Of a stretch of DNA of 64,000 nucleotides, positions 22,901-31,900 are shown piece by piece. Each line of letters starts with the position of its first letter. The first letter of the stretch is position 1. Location of the stretch: positions 6,864,001-6,928,000 of the forward strand of contig NC_088809.1 in NCBI RefSeq assembly GCF_011386835.1, written 5' to 3'. Made by a program: the position numbers and the translations under genes. Under the pieces are notes generated by a model. That model was not told where the DNA came from, searched no databases, and saw nothing but the letters and a program-made list of their open reading frames with translations. Source of the stretch: Chrysemys picta bellii (lineage: Eukaryota; Chordata; Testudines; Emydidae).

Positions 22901-25900
22901 GCCACCGCCTTGTGCAATGTCTAGTAGGCCTTGAAACTTTAATGGAGTGATTTATGGCTGGCCCCTGCAAGGGTGCCCAAGTGGGGGAGGATGCAAAGAG
23001 CCTGCATCCTCAGTCCAGCGGCTGGTCATAGTTACAGCCTTGGCAGTACAGAGGACGCTCAGGGCTAAGCTCCTCCAAAGGGAAAGGGTTAGGAGGCAGG
23101 ACTGTAGTCCCATCTGTCATGCCTGTCCACACCAGCCCGAAGACTCAAGCCCAATTTCTTGAAGGTATTTAGGTGCCTAACTCTCATTGACATAGGAACC
23201 TAGATACCTTTGAGTGTCTGGGCCCCATATGGTGCTTTAATCACAGGACCATCCTTCCTCCTCTTTTCGTAGAATTGTAGGACTAGAAGGGACCTTGAGA
23301 GGTCGTCTAGTCCAGTCCCCTGCACTCAAGGCAGGACTAAGTGTTATCTAGACCATTCCTGATAAGTGTGTGTCTGACCTGCTCTTAAAAATCTCCCATC
23401 TCCTTTCCTCTGGTTTATGAGGTTTCCATTCTCCCCTCTATTCTCACAGCTTGTTTATAATATTGTGCTCTAAATGAGACCCAGACTGAAGTCTGCTCAG
23501 CCTTCTACATTCTGCTGAGGAGAATCTGGAGCCCCGTGCTGCGTACACACCTTATTTCACACAGTAATCTTTGAACAACTCCTTCGTGCTTTACTCACTG
23601 ACCTTTACAGCCATGAATTCAAGCAGAACCTTCCGTCCACTCCACGTGGGCTACATTCCAGCCCAGAGGCAAAAGATTCCAGTGCACATACCATCACATT
23701 CAGTAACTCTTGCGTGGTGTGGGGGTGGGTGAAAAGTCCTGGCTCTCTGGGTCTTTTGACAGTTCTTCATTGACCGGGGATGCTTTTTGCAGTTTAACTA
23801 TACCTCTGCTGTGTGTGTACGCAAAGCGACAATACAGTACTGTGTGAGGCACGTTTTCACAGAGGCCAGTGAAACCAGTAGCTCTAGGACACTGGCAGAT
23901 ATTGCCAGTAGATCTAACGTATTCTCCTGGAGAGGCTTCAACTACTTGAGATGATTGTGAGCCTCAGGACGAGCAAAACGAATCCTGGCAGCTGCTGCTT
24001 CACCTTTGTCCAGCTGAGTGTATCCATTTCCCTACACGTGTCACTAAAGTAGCGCAGTTAATAAGATTCATAGTGTGGTGGGTGGCTTTTTTTTTTTTTT
24101 TTTTCCTGATGGTAAAACATTTACTTTTTGGCATCCTCCCCAAATGTAACTGCATGTTGTAAAGCGCTCTGTGTTGCAAGATCATGATGATTTTAGCTTT
24201 CGACATTAAACATTGCAGAAATGCCCCTCCGTCCTTGCTCCTTCAAATAGCCTAATAGAGAGGCAAGCTCCCAGATCCCCAGCTAATGTAAGCTGGCACA
24301 GCTCCACTGACTTCAGTGGAATAATGCTGATTTACATCAGCTGAGAATCTGAGGCCATTATACTCACGACTTTACGGCTTCACAGAGAGCAGCACTGGTG
24401 TTCATGGAGGCTTTTAAAAGCCAAGATCTGTATCTCAAAGGTTGGTTTTGGTTGTTTGTTTATTTAAGATTTTGACTGAAACAATCCATTCACACTTTCC
24501 TTGACCTTGCTAACTGTGAAATCAAAATAGATTTGTAATACCCTGTCTATTCTGGGCTTTACTCCAGCCCTGGAATACAGGGCAACTTTGGTGAGACCTC
24601 TAAAGACCTCCCACGTAACCAAGGTAAATTTTTAACCTGGTATATGGGGATTTTAGCCTCAAGTTCCCAGGGTGATGGCATTGTGCTGGCTAAATGCCCA
24701 GGTAATGTTTATATGCTCAGCAATGTGTAGTAAATTTTTTAAAAAATATTATTATTATTATTATTATTTATTATTTAATTTATTTATTTTTATTGAGGTA
24801 GCTCTGAGGAGCACCAGTCATGAACCAGGACCCCACTGTTCTAGGTGTTGTACAAACACAGAATAAAAAGTCAGTCCCTGCCTCAAAGAACTTACAATGA
24901 GAAAACATAGTTTTCACTTTCCCGTAACACAAAACCAACCAAACACGACTTTCCTCTCACTTTGTTTCAAACCAATTAAATAAAATTCATACTGGCTGAG
25001 ACAAAGCCTAGAGAATTTCACCCCCTTAAAATGAATGTTGTTGTTGTTATGGTATCAAACTTTACAAGTCCTATAGATACTGTAACAAACTGGCTAGGGT
25101 GTATATGTCACTACTGCACTCTACAGGATGGAATCAGAACTGCCTGAGCATTTATCTTAGGACCTATACTGGTGACAGCTAATGGAGGGTCTTTTTTTTA
25201 TCTCAAGTTGTAAGAACCTGTGCTTTGAAGCTGGAGGATCAGACTTCTATCCTGTTAAGTTCTGAATAGTAGTGGTTGCATTGTAGTGACAACTGTGAAG
25301 CCCCAGGTGGCTGTGGATTCTTTGTTAGTCACCAATGCTGGTTCCAGCCACATTTTCCTCCATGACCTGCTCTAAAGTGCATGCTAGTATATTTAAGCAA
25401 AACCCATTCCTTCGGCTGCGGTGTGGTTACATGGGTTGTAAGTCAAGGCAGAGTTTATCCCAAGCATGCAAGGATAAGCATGAAATCCATGGTCACTACA
25501 ATGGGTTTTAATCTTCATTTTTTGCCTTCTGTTTCAGGTCAATGTTATGGCCGTAAGTATCTGCACTCGGGAGGTCTATCGGTCTATGAAGGAGAGAAAC
25601 ATTGATGATGGCCATATTATTAACATTAACAGGTGAGAGACCGGATTGTGGTAGTCACTGAAAATAGGCCTAATTTGCTGTGGGTTGGCTTTTCTTTGTT
25701 TTCTTTTGTTGCTTTACAGTGCGAAGCAACTGTCTCCCTGTCTCCACTGCTGCTTGTCGCTGGAAGTCCGTCTGTATCCAACTGGGAGTTTTTCTGTGCG
25801 TGTATGTTTTTTGGCCTGTTTTTGATACCAAAGATTCATGCAGCAGGTTGCCAGTATATGTTACTGACTAGTCCCATATTGTTTCGTGCCCTATGTAATG

Positions 25901-28900
25901 GGCCTGTACTGTAGCACTTCATAGCGTCTCCTTTTCCAGATAAGGTTGCTTCTTGTGCCGCTGTACACACAGTATCGGGACACAGGCTATCAATGAGCCC
26001 TCTTCTCTCCGAGGCACCCACCCTGGTAGTGCTTCATAGACAACATTCATTCATGTAAAGCCTGAATAATGGAGCTGTGTGTGGGTGAAGTGTTGGGTTG
26101 GGAAGGTGAAATTCACCCCTCCAGCCCGGGATCAAGGTACAGGCAGAGAGAACAGCTGAGCCACTTAGGAATCTGCATAAACACACGGATCCACTGGTCT
26201 CTTCCCTGGCCCAGACTCTTCGCTGGCAAATGTACGGGTAGTATGGAGAAGTCGCCTGGGAAGGGGGTCTCCATTCACAGCCGCAATGTACGGTTTATAT
26301 GTTGCAAAAGGCCTTTTATTGGCTCTCTGCACTGGGATGATACAATCCCATGTCTGGTACTAATATTGACTTCAACTGATGTTGGGCCCTGTATGTTGTC
26401 CTATTCTGTTTGTACCTACAATGACAAACGTTCCTCTCACCTTCTAATAAACTCAGGCTTTTCCTACTGGAGATTTTTCCTGGTTACAACTGTTGGTGTC
26501 TATCCATCCATATAGCACCAGTACAAATCACAGCATTTAGCTTTTTTTTTCTTGTTGACTCTCTGGTGTGGCTACACCACTGACTGGCTACCTCTGGTTA
26601 ACACCCCAAGTATAGACAGAGCCTTATTGAAGCCCTAGTCTTTGGGATGGGTCTGAACTTTTTCTTTTTGATTTGTTTTGGGGAACGTCAGTAGAGCCAG
26701 TTAAAAACTTCGAACATTTTCATTGAAAATTTCAATTTTTAAAACATTTTGACCCCTCTATAAACTGTCAAAAGCAGGAAAGATTGTCATAAAAACGTTG
26801 CTCCCACCCCCTCAAAAAAATAAAAATAAATCCAAACTTTTCAACTAGCTCTAGAAATCAATTGTGTAAAAAGAAAAAGAAAAAATCTCACAGTGCATGA
26901 TTCTCCCCATTTCATTCTATAGCTTAATATGCTCCTCCACTATTCAAAGCCCATTAGCTCATTTCCTAGCTTACAGCGGGAAAGGGGGAAATTCCATATT
27001 TACTCATCCATGTAGGATAGCTATGTTGTTTTTTCCCTCTCTCTTTGGGTTCACTACGGCAGCAATACTTCAATTTTTTTAGTATGGTACTGGTTCCTGT
27101 TTGGGACGTCTCATGCTGCTCCCTGCTCTCCTCCCATCACCCCTTTTCTTTCTGTTTTCTTCTCAGCATGAATGGCCACAGTGTCGTGCCACAGTCAGTT
27201 GTTCATTTTTACAGTGCCACCAAGTATGCTGTTACAGCACTGACGGAGGGGCTAAGACAAGAACTTAGAGAAGCCAAGACTCATATACGAGCTACAGTGA
27301 GTGGTTTTTCTCCCTGCCATTATAATATACAGTAGAATGCTCGCTCAGGATGTGCGTAGGAAGTTTTACCTTTGAGGCGTGTTTTGGAGGGCGAGGGTAG
27401 CACTTCTAAACCAGAGGGCCTGTTCCTGGCTCTGCCTCTGACTTGCTGTGTGCCTCAGCTTCTGGGCACCCAAACTTGAAATATCTCAGGCCTTATTTTC
27501 AAGGGGTGTGGAGCACCTACTACTCAAACACGTTTCACGGCGCACACGCAGAGAAGTTAGATAAAAACATAAAAACTGTTACCACCAGGTTGCCAGGTAA
27601 CACTGCTTTATTTCTTAGAATTCAGAATGATAACACATAAGAGCCGCAAATAAACAGAGAGTGAGAAAGCAGACTGCTCCCTAAAACAGCGCGCACAACT
27701 CACCCAACCTTACTCTAAGCTGTCTGCTGACTGACTGCTGTTAGACTCGTATCACGTGCTCCCCTACCAACCTCCCTAACCTGCAAGAAGGACCAGGGAA
27801 AATCCCTGGAATTTAAAGTGACAGCGTACAGTTTTAACACAGTTTTCAGTATACCACTGAAAATCAGCACCTAATTTGTCCAAGTTAAACACCCAAAAGT
27901 TGAGCCAACCAGAATTAAGGATGGTTGTAGAAATTTAAACTCTCTATGCCACAGGTCCCTCATCTGTAAAATAACTCTTATCTACCTCACCAGGGTTTGA
28001 GGAGGCTTAATTCATGTTAGTAAAGTGCTTTGAGATCCTCATAGAGATGTGAGTATAGAAATGTGAATGGACAAGAACTCGCAACGGGAGTCATGAGACC
28101 TGGGTTCTACTGCTGACTTTGTCCCTGACTCACTGAATGGCCTCAGGCGAGTCACTTAGCCCTCCCGTGCCTCAGTTTCCCTTCTGGGAAAGGGTTGGAG
28201 AACCAGACCGAAACAGGAGATAGGGATTCTGTTGGGAGAATAGCCTTTTTTGAGCTGCAGTAACTTACTGAGGAAGGAGGAAAAATATATTAAAAATGGA
28301 TAATACCAGTCAGATAGTAGCTTTGCTCGAACTGTTTAGTAAGCTTGGCTCTCAGAGGTATTTTATTCAGCAGTTATACTGTATTGCAAGTTATTTTGTT
28401 ATTTGCTGTGCTGATCCTTCTCTTTGTAGGGTAGGGGATATCTATCAGAGGGGATCCTACAGAGATAATTAAATCAATATCTATTCTCTTAACATATTTG
28501 TCTTTTTTTTTTTTAATGAAAGGGGAGTTACAGATCCCATTAGGATGTTCTCTGTTCTTTTCCAGTGTATATCTCCAGGACTGGTGGAAACCGGATTTGC
28601 TTTTAAACTTCATGATAATGATCCAGAAAGAGCCGCTGCAACCTACGAGAGCATTAGGGTAGGGAACTGAGAAACGAATGCAGAGGAAATTTACACTGAT
28701 TGCATGGCTAATGATCTCTCTCTAAGGCTTGGTCTACACTAACCCCCCAAATCGAACTAAGGTACGCAACTTCAGCTACGTGAATAACGTAGCTGAAGTT
28801 CGAAGTACCTTAGTTCGATCTTACCTCGGTCCACACGCGGCAGGCAGGCTCCCCCGTCGACTCCGCGGTACTCCTCTCATCTAGCTGGAGTACCGCAGTC

Positions 28901-31900
28901 GATGGCGAGCACTTCCAGACAAGACGCGATAAGTCGAACCCAGAAGTTCGATTGCAGGCCGCCGAACTAGCGGCTGGGTATAGACGTACCCTAACTAATA
29001 ATCTTTTAGGGCCCCAAGTCTGCATGTCACTGAGTGCGTCTTGAAAGATGCTCAGCATCCTCAACTCTCATCGAAATCAATGGGCGGGGAAGGGACTCAG
29101 GACCCATTAGGAGGTTCTCAGCACCTCAGCAGGATTGGACTCTTCAGACTGAATCTCAGATTTTGCACTGACCTCCACATATACATTGTAGATGTTAATA
29201 TGTTTCAATCTTTTTTTTAATTTTCTTATTTACAAGAAGAACATCCAAGTACAAAGATCAACCAATTTTTGACATTTTGTGGGTTTAAGTGACTTGTGTC
29301 TTATTGGAGAGACGATGTATCCGGCAAGTATACCCCATTAGCGACTACACTGTCTGAAAGCTGGACCTTGCAATTTTGGAAATTCAAAAACTAACCAGCT
29401 TCTTATAGAGATGTTGGTTTAAAATATTTTTTTAAAACTAAGCATCTCCGCTTCAGAGCTCATCTTAAGTCTGATTTATTTAATGAAGTGCTCTAGGAGG
29501 AATATAAACCCTCATGCTTCAAGACACAAGCCAGCCTCAAACTAATGGGGGTCAGGAAGGAACCTTACAAAGGAGCAGATTATCCCTTAATTGACTAATG
29601 CAGGCTTTCTTGTACCTTCCTCTGAAATGGCTGGTACTCATCAGTGTTGGAGATGGGATACTGGAGTGGATGGGTCACTGGACTGATCCAGTCTGGAAAT
29701 TTCAATGTTCCTAATTATTACCCAGTTTGTCCATGAAGTCCCGAGTGTCATCCCATTCCTCATAAAACCCCTAGCTTTTTGCCGAGAAGTTGTTTTCCAT
29801 GTCGTCCATCCCCCACCCCAAAAGCAGAACGTAGTTCTCCAGCCTGGGTAAGGGGCAAAAAGTTTAGTCCTGTGAGGAAGTACATCAGGGCTGAGGGATG
29901 GAATCTTCAACCCAACTGATTGGTCTGACCCCAAGTAGAGCCATGAGCGCTAATCCAGGCCATGGATAAGAGTATCAGATATGGTCGGATCCTTCTCCTC
30001 CCCATTATCTGCAGGATTTTAGCCCAGTGGACCTGTGTAATGCACATTGTCACAGGCCATATCCCTTGCTCACCCCAAAACTTCCTTTCCAAGGGGGGAG
30101 GTGAGGAGTCTTGCTGGGGTGATTTTCCCATGTGTGGTCTCTGCTACTGCTGCTGCCCTTTGCTTATTGGGCCAGATGTTTTTGGACACACTCTGGGACT
30201 TGATCCTTCATCTTTAACACAATTACAATAATGGGAGTTTTATTCTGATCAGCCTTTAAGGTTATAAATATATTAAGCAAGTGTCTAAATAAAACAAATC
30301 CCATTAAAACAAGCTTAAAACCCAATCTGAGCCTGCCAGAGGGAATCCACGGAGTGTGATCACAATTTGCCTAACCTAGGGAGCAGGTCTTCCTTGCAGC
30401 TTGAAAACTCTCTCTGCACATCACAAACTCACTAGTCACACTGGTTAGCTCATGGTACCTTTTTTGTTTATAAACAGTATGGAACATAAAAGTATCCAGC
30501 ACAAGTGAGTGAAGTGCATAGGGTATGTTTAACTTTGATACGGAATAGTCTGCTGCTGACTAAGGCAGGAAGAGAAGAGTGTATATTTTTCCTTTGCAAA
30601 CAGCCCACTTCTGAAAATCTATTGCTCCGGTAAAATCATCTTTGCAGGCATTAAATTATGACTGAGCCACTGGCTGAAAATCTGCTAGAAGTATTTGCAA
30701 TGTGTGTCTCATAGGGATAGTATCCGAGATCCAGAAAGTTGAAATACACTTTCTAGGAGCGGCAGAGTGATCTAGTGGACAGTACACGGTACTAGAAGCC
30801 AGGAGATCGAGGTTCTAGTTTCTGCTCTTCTGCTGCCCTACTGTGTGACCTTGGGCAAGTCACTTTCTCTCTCTCTGCTTCTGTTTCCCTTCTGAGTCTT
30901 GCCTGCCTCATCTATTTAAACTGTAAGCTCTTCAGGACAGGGCCTATCGCACTATGTTTTTGTACAGCACCTAGCACACTGGGGGCCTAATCTCAGCTGA
31001 TGCATCAAAGCACCGTTGTAATAGTAATATTAATAATAGCCCATGCAAAAATAAAAACAATCGACTTCCCTTGTTAAATTTTTAATGAAGTTTTCCCCAT
31101 GTCCGTTTTTCTTTTGGAAATGCACTAAGTGTTGTTGATTGTTAAAAGCTGAGCAGTTTTACTGTTCAATTTTCCTAAGTAATCCTTTGTCTCAGTTAAT
31201 ATTGGTTCTGTCTTTCCAGTGTCTAAAAGCTGAAGATATGGCCAATGCTGTCATATATGTACTAAGTGCTCCACCTCATGTACAGGTAAGTTGCAGCTCA
31301 TGTGAAATAACATCTCTGTTGTAACAACAACGAGGAGTCCTTGTGGCCCCTTAGAAACTAACAAATTTATTTGGGCATAAGCTTTTGTGGGCTACAGCCC
31401 ACTTCATCAGATGCATGAAGTGAAAAATACAGGAGCAGGTATCAATACATGAAAGGTTTCTTTACCAAGTGTTAGGTCAGTCTAACGAGAGAAATAAATT
31501 AACAGAAGGTACCAAGGGAGGAAAAATAACTTTTGAAGCGGTAAGAGAGAGGCCCATTACAGACAGTTGACAAGAAGGTGTGAGAAACAGTAGGGAGAAA
31601 TTAGTATTGGGGAAATTAAGTTTAGGTTTTGTAATGACCCAACCACTCCCAGTCTTGATTCAGGCCTAATCTGATGGTATCTAGTTTGCAAATTAATTCC
31701 AGTTCTGCAGCTTCACGTTGGAGTCTGTTTTTGAAGTTTTTTTGTTGAAGAATTGCCACTTTAGATCAGTTATTGAGTGACCAGAGAGATTGAAGTGTTC
31801 TCCTACTTGTTTTTTAATGTTATGATTCCTGATGTTAGATTTGTGTCCATTTATTCTTTTGCATAGAGACTCCAGTTTGGCCAATGTACATGGCAGGGGG

